A stretch of DNA of 64,000 nt from Acidovorax sp. HDW3 (GTDB taxonomy: Bacteria; Pseudomonadota; Gammaproteobacteria; Burkholderiales; Burkholderiaceae_C): assembly GCF_011303755.1 (NCBI RefSeq), contig NZ_CP049885.1, positions 1,904,001 through 1,968,000 on the forward strand. The letters are read 5' to 3'. This document shows, piece after piece, positions 44,801 through 52,439 of this stretch. The notes under the pieces are model-generated. The model was not told the DNA's origin, did no database searches, and saw only the letters and a list, made by a program, of their open reading frames with translations. A program made the translations under genes and the position numbers. Each line of letters starts with the position of its first letter. Position 1 is the stretch's first letter.

Positions 44801-44907
44801 ACCCGCTGCTGTTCCTGGTCGGCGGCGCGCACCTGCACCGCCTCGAGAGCGCCGCCGCCAACGCCCAACCCAGCAGCACCGGCGTGGCTGCGCAGCGCCA
44901 GCGCTGA
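41857..44907 (+). CDS. M66-family (StcE/TagA-like) lipoprotein metalloprotease with lectin-like C-terminus
   Basis: 1016 residues. A lipoprotein signal ends in LSAC with Cys22, so the protein is probably anchored in the outer membrane or displayed. Residues 30-150 form a Thr/Pro-rich stalk with ten perfect PPVTT units. The peptidase has the zinc motif HEIGHHYGLGH at 474-484, the extended HExxHxxGxxH of M66 and other metzincin-like zinc proteases, with downstream SVHHHDSGWGYVSYRKRM. Residues 855-970 resemble a ricin-type beta-trefoil lectin (SRGAIRSRANMDLCLTD, SRSGRCLDLNQG). StcE relatives cut mucin-type glycoproteins; that activity is inferred. It stands alone between two terminators and is not shared by most core neighbours. 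Confidence 0.9.
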   Translation: MNPHHWKQLPALLLSAATLSACGWVPDDDLHANNNGNTTQPDGGNQNGGNGEVTPPVTAPPTTTPPETTPPATTPPTTEPEDPGAVGTPPATTPPVTTPPVTTPPVTTPPVTTPPVTTPPVTTPPVTTPPVTTPPVTTPPVTTPPVTPPPPLTPAQKYPEPVGAQYQVPNARAFYDRDKTGAPRAVRNDLGGTLPGMVQFVQSHSVDPSGNEAKEMPRLTMQREALLLVTPDPALQDVSDLQVSVTVNGQSKGTLALKHPNLIPRSDYSNRDGRPDYVYSLRAWSAVLPWDSMVPGLELRVSDSKNRTGTLAANAIDFSGAGELVLHSVRLGMLTDPPNGNHRFLTNTIDAASDYLQTIPAARITAAYYEDVKLSKVIVASGVIYDTQSATNGDVYSGDMRENTGKATFSVGINLANWGVTSAGMQSQQQPQVTQAAVMHHARGMYANGAQTHGLSGGNSILTLYDSAGNEFSHEIGHHYGLGHYPGEVNGNYFWSVHHHDSGWGYVSYRKRMRANINWHESKTYGPNGMPVLDDTYAFNKDAMAGGNHASALSHYTQYTGYSTKQRIQPAFDRAAVYAPDSPTGYRRWNASTRTMEDVAPAIPNQNDVWFNSASGKFLKPRRFGVPVVTLLGGYDPTNNKALIYPALRSNWGNVFDLPTQAVSTTEPRQCWLQVDFAAQPSQRIAVAGKRMQNGSINKLHVNLAQDEQPRRAELKCQTPNQAEESLYVLDIPTNQPAMTAPVVVGKEQGYSALRAAELPQLDSALQALAGKAVPVLSTASQRQLDSWGDNTQGLSAAAQTQLVRYQQQQSNAQRLSLWMDTYASALDQGLADAQTALLDFTQTLGLYRTPLIPTGQTMKMANGNCIQKTGDSGVRIAGKSLCSGDINEQWILDSRGAIRSRANMDLCLTDQGGSNAVKLARCDSANDAQAWNTATANRYSRSGRCLDLNQGFLTNNVGTLITYSCSGGANQYWAGLVMSDNPLLFLVGGAHLHRLESAAANAQPSSTGVAAQRQR
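42121..42303 (+). repeat. Tandem PPVTT-coding repeat
   Basis: Twelve 15-bp units encode PPATT, ten PPVTT and PPVTP. Synonymous differences reveal a 45-bp higher-order unit of three, repeated about three times, so it grew by triplet-unit duplication and may vary in length. Confidence 0.93.
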
Positions 44908-44929
44908 TCCCACGCCCAGGGCCACAACC

Positions 44930-44970
44930 AAAAACCCCGGTCTTGCGCCCTGCAAGCCCGGGGTTTTTTA
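44930..44970. terminator. Terminator after the metalloprotease gene, usable in both directions
   Basis: AAAAACCCCGG, loop TCTTGCGCCCTGCAAG, CCCGGGGTTTTTTA; flanked by A and T runs, so it can serve the metalloprotease and, from the other side, pmbA. Confidence 0.85.
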
Positions 44971-44978
44971 CTATTAAA

Positions 44979-45037
44979 TCAATAGCTACTCACGCTTATA
45001 CAGCAAGCGTTAGCGGCTGTTTTCTTCTAAAAATCAG
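44979..45037. repeat. Dispersed palindromic repeat at the end of pmbA
   Basis: AATAGCTACTCACGCTTA, loop TACAGC, AAGCGTTAGCGGCTGTTTTC; lies between the converging metalloprotease and pmbA genes. Confidence 0.85.
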
Positions 45038-46428
45038 CTACCCGCCACCTTCATGCGCCCGATGAGCACCGAGCCCACCGTCTTGGCGCCGTAGCCGTAG
45101 GCATCGGCGCCCACGGCCTCGATGTCTTGGTACATCTGGCGCAGGTTGCCGGCGATGGTGATCTCGTGCACCGGGTAGGCGATCTGGCCGTTTTCGACCC
45201 AAAAGCCGCTGGCGCCGCGCGAATAGTCGCCGGTGACGTAGTTCACGCCCTGGCCCATGAGCTCGATCACGAACAGGCCGGTGCCCAGTTTTTGCAGCAT
45301 CGCGTCCAGGTTGTCGCCCGCACGCGTCAGGCGCGAGGTGAGCGCCAGGTTGTGCGAGCCGCCGGCGTTGCCGGTGGTCTTCATGCCCAGCTTGCGCGCC
45401 GAGTAGCTCGACAGGAAATAGCCCTCGACCCGGCCCGCATCCACCACCTTGCGCGCTTGCACGCGCACGCCTTCTTCGTCGAACGGCGAGCTGCCCTTGC
45501 CGCCGAGGATGAACGGGTCTTCGCTGATATCAATGTGCTGCGGGAACACCTGCTGGCCCAGGCTGTCGAGCAAAAAGCTGCTCTTGCGGTACAGCGCGCC
45601 GCCGCTCACGGCCTGCACAAAACCGCCGAGCAGGCCCGCTGCCAGCGGCGACTCGAACAGCACCGGGCATTCGGTGGTGGCGATCTTGCGGCTGCCCAGG
45701 CGGCTCAGGGCGCGCTCGGCGGCATAGCGGCCCACGGCTTCGGGCGCCGCCAGGTCGGCCGCGCTGCGCTGCGAGCTGTACCAGGCATCGCGCTGCATCT
45801 CGCCATGGCGCCCGGGCAGCGAGGCAATCGGCGCCACCGACAGGCTGTGGCGCGAGCTGGCGTAGCCGCCGCGAAAACCGCGCGTGTGCGCGCTGAAGAA
45901 ATGGCTTTGCTGCACCGACACGCCCGCGCCCTCGCTGTTGGTGATGCGCCTGTCGGTATCGAGCGCCGCCTGCTCGCACTGCAGCGCCAGGCGCGCGGCC
46001 TGCTCGCTGTCGATGGCCCAGGGGTGAAACAGCTGCAGGTCACGGTGGCTGGCCTCGGGGGCGATGTCGGCCGCATCGGGCAGGCCGGCCACCGGGTCTT
46101 CGGCCGTGAAGCGGGCAATGTCGTAGGCCGCCTGCACGGTTTGCACGATGGCGGCGCTGGAAAAGTCGGAGGTACTGGCATTGCCCCGGCGCTGGCCAAG
46201 GTACACCGTCACGCCCAGGGATTTATCACGGTTGCGCTCCACCGTTTCGAGCTCGCCCTTGCGCACGCTCACCGACAGGCCACAGCCCTCGCTGGCCTCG
46301 GCGCCGGCGTCGGTGGCGCCGAGTTTTTTCGCCTCGGCCAGGGCCTGATCGACCAAGTCGGCAAAAAAATCGCGGGAATAGCTAAAGCCGCTGTCGGCTG
46401 CGGACGGGGAGACATGGGGTTTTTTCAT
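45034..46428 (-). CDS. pmbA: Metalloprotease PmbA (TldE)
   Basis: 464 residues from the ATG at 46428. It has the TldD/PmbA layout: the N-terminal region with VSVRKGELETVERNRDKSLG and VYLGQRRGNASTSDFS, and the C-terminal region with FDEEGVRVQARKVVDAGRVE, the GNAGGSHNL loop and VNYVTGDYSRGASGFWVENG. With TldD it forms a heterodimer that degrades unfolded peptides and matures some modified peptides; PmbA itself lacks the zinc HExxxH motif, and none is seen here. It is divergent from yjgA. Confidence 0.96.
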   Translation of the reverse strand: MKKPHVSPSAADSGFSYSRDFFADLVDQALAEAKKLGATDAGAEASEGCGLSVSVRKGELETVERNRDKSLGVTVYLGQRRGNASTSDFSSAAIVQTVQAAYDIARFTAEDPVAGLPDAADIAPEASHRDLQLFHPWAIDSEQAARLALQCEQAALDTDRRITNSEGAGVSVQQSHFFSAHTRGFRGGYASSRHSLSVAPIASLPGRHGEMQRDAWYSSQRSAADLAAPEAVGRYAAERALSRLGSRKIATTECPVLFESPLAAGLLGGFVQAVSGGALYRKSSFLLDSLGQQVFPQHIDISEDPFILGGKGSSPFDEEGVRVQARKVVDAGRVEGYFLSSYSARKLGMKTTGNAGGSHNLALTSRLTRAGDNLDAMLQKLGTGLFVIELMGQGVNYVTGDYSRGASGFWVENGQIAYPVHEITIAGNLRQMYQDIEAVGADAYGYGAKTVGSVLIGRMKVAGS

Positions 46429-46533
46429 AGCGGCGGCTATGATACTTGCCACCCGACAGGCTGCCCGCGCAGCATCCACGCCCTGCGCCTCTGCGCCTCT
46501 GCGCCCCAGGGCGTTTTTCATTCTGGCTCCACC

Positions 46534-47208
46534 ATGTCACGCAAACCCCAAAAAGGCTATTACGTCAAAGGCCGCTTCGTCGCCGAAGGCAGCGAACTCG
46601 ACCTGCAGTACAAGGCCGAACTCAAAGGCACGACCGAGGCCAGTAAAACCGACCTCAAGCGCGAAAGCGACGCCCTGCAAACCATGGGCAAAGAGCTGCT
46701 GACGCTGCGCTCTGACCTGCGCCAGCGCCTGCAGCTGCCCGACAAGCTGCTCGACGCCCTGGCCGAAGCGCAGCGCATCACCGCCTTTGAAGGCAAGCGC
46801 CGCCAGATGCAGTTCGTCGGCAAGCTCATGCGCAAGCTCAGCGACGAAGAAATCAACGCCATCGAAGCCGCCTTGCACGAGCAGCGCCACGGCAGCGCCG
46901 AAGAAAAGCTCTCCCTGCACCTGGCCGAGCACTGGCGCGAGCGCCTGATCGCCGACGACCAGGCGCTGACCGCCTGGATGAGCGAATTTCCCGCCACCGA
47001 CGCGCAGCAGCTGCGCGCCCTGGTGCGCCAGGCGCGCAAGGATGCCCCGGGGGCACACGCCGCCGCCGTGACCGAAGCCGAGGGCCTGGCACCGCGCAAG
47101 GGCCGCGCCTACCGCGAGCTGTTCCAACTGGTACGAACCCAGCTAGACAGTGCCCAGGACGACTCCCAGAATGGCAGCTCCACCCCCGAGGAGCCAGGCC
47201 ATGACTAA
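46534..47208 (+). CDS. yjgA: Ribosome-associated protein YjgA (DarP, DUF615)
   Basis: 224 residues. It matches DUF615: KSDLKRESDALQ-like start (KTDLKRESDALQTMGKELLT), RITAFEGKRRQMQFVGKLMR in the middle and KGRAYRELFQLVR at the end. DarP/YjgA binds late 50S precursors and helps ribosome assembly. Its end overlaps mog by eight bases. The pair pmbA/yjgA divergent is conserved in proteobacteria. Confidence 0.95.
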   Translation: MSRKPQKGYYVKGRFVAEGSELDLQYKAELKGTTEASKTDLKRESDALQTMGKELLTLRSDLRQRLQLPDKLLDALAEAQRITAFEGKRRQMQFVGKLMRKLSDEEINAIEAALHEQRHGSAEEKLSLHLAEHWRERLIADDQALTAWMSEFPATDAQQLRALVRQARKDAPGAHAAAVTEAEGLAPRKGRAYRELFQLVRTQLDSAQDDSQNGSSTPEEPGHD

Positions 47209-47806
47209 AACGCACACCCCGCCGCCCGAGCCGGTCAAGATCGGCATCGTCTCCATCAGCGACCGCGCCAGCAGCGGCACCTACGAAGACAAGGGCCTGC
47301 CCGCGCTGCACGACTGGCTCAAGCGCGCGCTCAAAAACCCCATCGCCTTCGAGCCGCGCCTGATCCCCGACGAGCGCGAGCGCATCAGCGCCACGCTCAT
47401 CGAGCTCGTCGATGCCGGCTGCTCCCTGGTGCTGACCACCGGCGGCACCGGCCCGGCGCTGCGCGACGTCACGCCCGAGGCCACGCTGGCCGTGGCCGAC
47501 AAGGAAATGCCAGGGTTTGGCGAGCAGATGCGCCGCATCGGCCTGCACTTCGTGCCCACCGCCATCCTCTCGCGCCAGGTGGCCGTCATCCGGGGCCAAA
47601 GCCTCATCATCAACCTGCCGGGCCAGCCCAAGTCGATCGCTGAAACCCTGGAGGGCCTCAAGGACGACACCGGCACCAGCCTGGTGCCCGGCATTTTTGC
47701 CGCCGTGCCCTACTGCATCGACCTCATCGGCGGCCCCTACCTGGAGACGCACGAGTCCGTCTGCAAAGCCTTCCGCCCCAAGGGCGCGCAAAGGCCGGTG
47801 CGCTAA
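47201..47806 (+). CDS. mog: Molybdopterin adenylyltransferase
   Basis: 201 residues from the ATG at 47201. The MoCF domain is clear: KIGIVSISDRASSGTYEDKG, the TTGGTGPALRDVTPEAT loop, FGEQMRRIG, and LIINLPGQPKSIAE. It adds AMP to molybdopterin, the step before molybdenum insertion. No other molybdenum-cofactor genes are in the window. It overlaps yjgA, so it is co-translated, and it ends at a strong terminator. Confidence 0.95.
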   Translation: MTKTHTPPPEPVKIGIVSISDRASSGTYEDKGLPALHDWLKRALKNPIAFEPRLIPDERERISATLIELVDAGCSLVLTTGGTGPALRDVTPEATLAVADKEMPGFGEQMRRIGLHFVPTAILSRQVAVIRGQSLIINLPGQPKSIAETLEGLKDDTGTSLVPGIFAAVPYCIDLIGGPYLETHESVCKAFRPKGAQRPVR

Positions 47807-47847
47807 GGCAACGCTAAAACCGCCCCCTGTTTGCAGGCACAATGCCC

Positions 47848-47885
47848 GGCCAACGCCCCGCCCAGGGGCGTTGGCCTTTTTGTTG
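47848..47885 (+). terminator. Rho-independent terminator after mog
   Basis: GGCCAACGCCCC, loop GCCCA, GGGGCGTTGGCC, then TTTTTG: a perfect twelve-base-pair stem. Confidence 0.94.
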
Positions 47886-47906
47886 TTCTGACGCCCGCCC
47901 CACTCC

Positions 47907-48902
47907 ATGCCTCTGTACCGTTGTAACCACTGCGGCTTCATCTCGGAAGAAGCCAGCGCCGCCATCGGCACCCAAACACCCTGCGCCCGCTGCGGCACGG
48001 CGGCCACCATTTTTGGTACGGTGTTCTACGTCGAAAAGCTGCTCGAGCGCTACTTTGCCGCCCTGCGTGAAATCAAGTCACTGCAGCAGGCCGAAAACAA
48101 CGAAGAATCGCCCAAAGACGCCGCCCCCGAAGCGGCCGGCAGCACCCAGAACCTGGACCTGCACAACACCAGCAGCCTGGCCACGGCGGCGCAGCACGCG
48201 CCCTTGCAGCAATGGTTTGCGGCCCGCCAGATCACGGCCCAATTCGATTACGCACAGGTCGATACCAGCGGTTTTTTTGATGACGCGGCCCGCATAGTGG
48301 GCGAAAACTACGCCCTGTTTGGCGAGTTGGTCGATCGCGTGCGCTGGGCGTACCGCAAGAGCTACAGCAGCGTCAACCTGGAACTGGCCCAGGTGGCACA
48401 AAAAGACGCGCAAGCGATCAACGCCCTGTGCCGCCAGCTCTACAGCCACACGTTTTTTGCCCGCTACCACTACCAAAAGCCAGAAAAAATCGTGCGCCTG
48501 ACACTGCAAACCGCACCAGCGGTGCGCCAGTTTTTCGATGGCGGCTGGCTGGAGTGGTATGCCTTCATGGCCCTGATCGGGCAGCTGCAGCAGCGGCGCA
48601 TCGACTTTTCCTGCGCGCGCGGCGTCAAGGTCGTGTTCCCGAACGAGGACTTGCACGAGCTCGACGTCATGTGCCTGCCCGCCGGCCAGGCGCCAATTTA
48701 CATCGAGTGCAAATCGGGCGAATTCCGCCGCGACATCGACAAATACCTGCGTCTGCGCAAACGCCTAGGGCTGGAAAAAAGCCGTTTCATTCTGTGCTCG
48801 CCCGAACTGAGCGACGAGCAGGCGAGCGGCCTATCGGCCATGTACGACCTGAGCTTCGTCAACCTGCAAACCCTGGGCACGCACCTGCAGCGCTTGTTCT
48901 GA
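47907..48902 (+). CDS. Zinc-ribbon protein with PD-(D/E)XK nuclease-like C-terminus
   Basis: 331 residues. The N-terminus is a zinc ribbon with Cys6, Cys9, Cys26 and Cys29 (CNHC, CARC). A helical middle follows. The C-terminal region near 250-300 has an Asp in HELDVMCLP and the core IYIECKSGEFRRDIDKY, matching the D...ExK arrangement of PD-(D/E)XK nucleases and close in look to the Card1/Can2-type (DUF1887) catalytic part. No CRISPR or restriction genes adjoin it. It is a candidate metal-dependent nuclease of unknown target, in a single-gene transcript after the mog terminator. Confidence 0.8.
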   Translation: MPLYRCNHCGFISEEASAAIGTQTPCARCGTAATIFGTVFYVEKLLERYFAALREIKSLQQAENNEESPKDAAPEAAGSTQNLDLHNTSSLATAAQHAPLQQWFAARQITAQFDYAQVDTSGFFDDAARIVGENYALFGELVDRVRWAYRKSYSSVNLELAQVAQKDAQAINALCRQLYSHTFFARYHYQKPEKIVRLTLQTAPAVRQFFDGGWLEWYAFMALIGQLQQRRIDFSCARGVKVVFPNEDLHELDVMCLPAGQAPIYIECKSGEFRRDIDKYLRLRKRLGLEKSRFILCSPELSDEQASGLSAMYDLSFVNLQTLGTHLQRLF

Positions 48903-48932
48903 CGCCGACGCTAATGCCGACGGGCTCAGCGC

Positions 48933-49130
48933 TTATTGCAACAAATGCCGCAGCCCGTTGTGGTCGATTTCATGCATCAGCGCCAGCAGGCGCCCGAGCT
49001 CGCCGGGCGGGAAGCCCTCGCGCGCAAACCAGTTGAGGTAGTGGCCGGGCAGCTCGGCCAGCACCCGGCCCTTGTATTTGCCGTAGGGCATGGCCAGGGT
49101 GCGCAGGCGCGCAAGCGGGGCGCTGTCCAT
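48933..49130 (-). CDS. DUF3820 small protein
   Basis: 65 residues. The core MPYGKYKGRVLAELPGHYLN followed by WFAREGFPPGELGRLL is the DUF3820 signature; the family is widespread in proteobacteria and unexplained. It starts two bases after the slyX stop region and is probably co-transcribed with slyX and the aminotransferase gene. Confidence 0.88.
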   Translation of the reverse strand: MDSAPLARLRTLAMPYGKYKGRVLAELPGHYLNWFAREGFPPGELGRLLALMHEIDHNGLRHLLQ

Positions 49131-49132
49131 GC

Positions 49133-49354
49133 TCAGTAATGCGGCGGCAGTTCGTCGCGCAGGCTGCGCACGGCTTGGCCGCCGCCCTCGGGCTGCTGCT
49201 GGCGCAGGTCTTGCACCGCGCGCAGCAGCTGGTCGATGGTTTGTTGCTGGCGGTAGATCGTCAGGTTGAGCTGGTCGAGCAGGTCTTCGGCAAAGGCCGC
49301 CTTCATTTCCAGCGCTTCGAGCCGCGCCTGCAGTTCAGGTTGCGCGCGGCTCAT
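49133..49354 (-). CDS. slyX: SlyX family protein
   Basis: 73 residues, one continuous coiled coil: LQARLEALEMKAAFAEDLLD, QLNLTIYRQQQTIDQLLRAV, ending in the family hallmark DELPPHY. SlyX has no assigned function. The start ATG overlaps the aminotransferase stop (ATGA). Confidence 0.92.
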   Translation of the reverse strand: MSRAQPELQARLEALEMKAAFAEDLLDQLNLTIYRQQQTIDQLLRAVQDLRQQQPEGGGQAVRSLRDELPPHY

Positions 49355-50553
49355 GGCTGCAGCGCCCGGGCCAGGCGCGCCACGCCGGTGCGGATTTTGT
49401 CCACGTCCGCCGTGGCGAACGACAGGCGCAGCGTTGCCGGATCGGGCTGCTGACAATAAAACGGCGCCCCCGGCACAAAGGCCACGCCCTCGGCAATGGC
49501 GCGCTGCGCCAGCTGCTGGCCATCGGCCAGGGCGCCGCCGGCCCCCGTCAGCCGTGCCCAGATGAACAGGCCGCCCTGCGGCGCCACGAAGTCGATGGCG
49601 CTGCCCAGCTCCTGGCGCAGCGCCGCACCCATGGCCTGGGCGCGCTCGGCGTACACCTGGCGCACTCGCTCCAGGGTGGCGGGCATCCGGCCCGCGCGCA
49701 GGTACTGCGCGGCGGTGGCCTGGGCGAAGGTGCTGGTGTGCGCATCGGAAAACTGCTTGCACATGGTGGCCTTGGCCAGCAGCTCGGGCGGGGCAATCAT
49801 CCAGCCCAGGCGCAGGCCGGGCGAGAGTACCTTGCTCAGGCTGCCGCAGTGCACCAGCCAGTCGCGGCTACCGGGCACCTGCGCCGACAGCGCCAACAGG
49901 CTCAGCGGGGGGGCGGCATCAAAGTACAAATCGCCATAGGGGTCGTCCTCGACCAGCACGGTCTGGTACTGCACCGCCAGCTGCAGCAGCTTTTTGCGCC
50001 GCTCCAGGTTCAAGAGGGCGCCGCTGGGGTTGCCGAAGGTCGGGATGACGTACACCAGCTTGGGCCGGTGCTCGGCGATGAGCTGCTCCAGGCGCTCGGT
50101 CTGCACACCCTCGCCGTCGATCGGCGCGCTGATGAGCTCGGCGCCATAGAGGCGAAAGCACTGGATGGTGGCCAGGAAGGTGGGGCCTTCGACGATGACT
50201 TTGTCGCCCGGGTTGAGCAGGGTCTTGCCGATCAAGTCCAGCGCCTGCTGGCTGCCGGTGGTGACGATCAACTCCTCGGGCGCCAGCGCCGCAACGCCTT
50301 TGCTGGCCATGAAGGCGGCCAGCTGCTCGCGCAGCGGCTGGTAGCCTTCGGTGGCGCCGTACTGCAGCGCCGCACCCGACTCGGTGCGCAGGGCCGCCTC
50401 GCTGGCGGCGCGCAGGCCATCGACATCAAACAGGGCGCTGTCGGGAAAACCGCCGGCAAAGCTGATGATGCCGGGCTTGCCCAGCAGCTTGAAGAGTTCA
50501 CGGATGGCCGAGGTTTCGACGTGGTTCAGGCGGTCGGCAAAGGCAATGGGCAT
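49351..50553 (-). CDS. PLP-dependent aminotransferase (class I/II fold)
   Basis: 400 residues with the fold-type-I pattern: FAGGFPDSALF near the N-terminus, TTGSQQALDLIGKTLLNPGD, the PLP-binding Asp region VLVEDDPYGDLYF and the Schiff-base Lys in GSLSKVLSPGLRLGW. It resembles the 2-aminoadipate/LysN and KAT-type subgroup that transaminates alpha-amino acids; the substrate is not determined. Divergent from nth. Confidence 0.93.
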   Translation of the reverse strand: MPIAFADRLNHVETSAIRELFKLLGKPGIISFAGGFPDSALFDVDGLRAASEAALRTESGAALQYGATEGYQPLREQLAAFMASKGVAALAPEELIVTTGSQQALDLIGKTLLNPGDKVIVEGPTFLATIQCFRLYGAELISAPIDGEGVQTERLEQLIAEHRPKLVYVIPTFGNPSGALLNLERRKKLLQLAVQYQTVLVEDDPYGDLYFDAAPPLSLLALSAQVPGSRDWLVHCGSLSKVLSPGLRLGWMIAPPELLAKATMCKQFSDAHTSTFAQATAAQYLRAGRMPATLERVRQVYAERAQAMGAALRQELGSAIDFVAPQGGLFIWARLTGAGGALADGQQLAQRAIAEGVAFVPGAPFYCQQPDPATLRLSFATADVDKIRTGVARLARALQP

Positions 50554-50640
50554 GGCGGGGCGCTTTCAGGCAAGACGGCGGGGCAAAACCCGCATTTTCG
50601 CCAATCCCGCCGCCGCTGCCGCGCAGCGACAATCGCCGCC

Positions 50641-51279
50641 ATGAAACGCCAGGACATCGCGCCCTTTTTTGCCACGCTGCAGGCAGCCAACCCCCACCCG
50701 CGCACCGAGCTCGAATACAGCAGCGATTTTGAGTTGCTCACCGCCGTGCTGCTCTCAGCCCAGGCCACCGACGTGGGCGTGAACAAGGCCACGCGCCGGC
50801 TCTTTGCCGTCGCCAATACACCCCAGGCGGTGTTGGATCTGGGCCTGGAAAAACTAGAGACGTATATCCAAACCATTGGCCTGTACAAAAGCAAGGCACG
50901 GCATTTGATCGCCACCTGCGAGCTGCTGCTGGCGCAGCACGGCGGCCAGGTGCCGCGCACCCGCGCCGCCCTGGAGGCACTGCCCGGCGTGGGCCGCAAA
51001 ACGGCCAACGTGGTGCTCAACGTCGCCTTTGGCGAGCCCACCATGGCGGTCGATACGCACATCTTTCGCGTCAGCAACCGCACCGGCCTGGCGCCGGGCA
51101 AAACCCCTCTGGCCGTCGAGCAAAAACTGCTGCAACGCATTCCCGACGAATACCTGTTGCACGCGCACCACTGGCTAATATTGCATGGCCGCTATATTTG
51201 CCAGGCGCGCAAACCCCGGTGCTGGGAATGCAGTGTAGTAACATATTGTAAATACAGTCCCAAAACACCTGCGCCCTGA
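50641..51279 (+). CDS. nth: Endonuclease III
   Basis: 212 residues. Helix-hairpin-helix LPGVGRKTANVVLNVAFG carries the catalytic Lys, the catalytic Asp is in AVDTHIFRVSNRTGL, and the four-Cys iron-sulfur loop CQARKPRCWECSVVTYC lies near the C-terminus (Cx6Cx2Cx5C). It removes oxidised pyrimidines from DNA and nicks abasic sites. The start at 50641 gives the usual length. Confidence 0.98.
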   Translation: MKRQDIAPFFATLQAANPHPRTELEYSSDFELLTAVLLSAQATDVGVNKATRRLFAVANTPQAVLDLGLEKLETYIQTIGLYKSKARHLIATCELLLAQHGGQVPRTRAALEALPGVGRKTANVVLNVAFGEPTMAVDTHIFRVSNRTGLAPGKTPLAVEQKLLQRIPDEYLLHAHHWLILHGRYICQARKPRCWECSVVTYCKYSPKTPAP

Positions 51280-51290
51280 CCCCGCTGCCC

Positions 51291-52430
51291 ATGCTCCTCG
51301 CCCTTGATCCCCGTTCGCTGATTGCCATTGCCGGTGTCATGGCAGCGTTGATGGCCGTGGTGCTGGCCTTTATGCGCCGCCACTACCCGGCGCACATCAA
51401 GGGGTTGGGCTACTGGGCGGCCGCGCCCACGCTGTGGCTGGCATCGACCATTCTCTACAGCGGGCGCGACACCGCCATGCCCACCTTGCTGTCAGTGGTC
51501 GGCGCAAACACGATACTGATGATCGGCTCCACCTGCTACTACATGGGCTGCCGCACTTTCTTTGGCCACGCCAGCACCTGGCGCACCTGGGGGCTGTACC
51601 TGCTGCTGGCGGTGCTGCTGCAAACCGGGGTCGATATCGTCGGGCGCAATTATCAAATCCGCCTGGTGGTCTTTACCGCCCTGGCGTTGGCCATCTACGG
51701 CGCCAACCTGCGCTTCATGCTGCGCCACGGTGGGCGGCGCCTGCCCTCCATCATGGTGCAAATCGTGCTGGCCGTGCATCTGCTCATCCTGGTCACACGC
51801 CTGGCCACGGCCAGTTTCGGCATGGTGGGCGCAAGCATGATGGAGGGCAACCTGCTGCAGACGCTGTACATCGCCTCCTACGTGCTGACGGTGCTGATGC
51901 TGTCGATTGCCGCCGTGCTGATGGCCACCGACGGTTTGGTCACCGAGCTCGAACACCTGGCCACGCACGACCCGCTCACGCGCAGCATCAACCGCCGCGC
52001 ACTGCTGCAGCGTGCCAGCGACGAGCTCGCCCGCAGCCAGCGCAGCGGGCGTGGCCCGGCGCTGGCAATGCTCGACCTCGACCACTTCAAAAAACTCAAC
52101 GACACCCACGGCCACCAGCATGGTGACGCCGTGCTGGTGCACTTTGCACAAACCACGCAAGCGCTGCTGCGTCGCGCCGACCGGCTCGGGCGCTACGGCG
52201 GCGAAGAATTCGTGCTGCTGCTGCCCGAAACCGCATTACCCGAGGCGCAGATGGTGACCCAGCGCATCCACGGTGCCCTGGCCAGCGGCCACGCGCTCGA
52301 CTGCCAGCTCAGCATCGGCCTGACCACCTGGAAGGGCCCCTGCGACACGCTCGACGCCATGCTCGCACGCGCCGACAAGGCGCTCTACCAGGCCAAGGCG
52401 CAGGGGCGCAACCAGACCTGCGTCGCCTGA
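51291..52430 (+). CDS. Membrane diguanylate cyclase (GGDEF)
   Basis: 379 residues. Six or so hydrophobic helices fill residues 8-215, resembling MHYE/7TM-type sensors but without a recognised signature. The GGDEF domain starts with HLATHDPLTRSINRRALL and has the active site GGEEF, preceded by RRAD in the position of the RxxD inhibitory site, so it should be a feedback-controlled, active cyclic di-GMP synthase. It begins 11 bases after nth and may share its transcript. Converges on cobT. Confidence 0.94.
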   Translation: MLLALDPRSLIAIAGVMAALMAVVLAFMRRHYPAHIKGLGYWAAAPTLWLASTILYSGRDTAMPTLLSVVGANTILMIGSTCYYMGCRTFFGHASTWRTWGLYLLLAVLLQTGVDIVGRNYQIRLVVFTALALAIYGANLRFMLRHGGRRLPSIMVQIVLAVHLLILVTRLATASFGMVGASMMEGNLLQTLYIASYVLTVLMLSIAAVLMATDGLVTELEHLATHDPLTRSINRRALLQRASDELARSQRSGRGPALAMLDLDHFKKLNDTHGHQHGDAVLVHFAQTTQALLRRADRLGRYGGEEFVLLLPETALPEAQMVTQRIHGALASGHALDCQLSIGLTTWKGPCDTLDAMLARADKALYQAKAQGRNQTCVA

Positions 52431-52439
52431 GCCGGCGCT

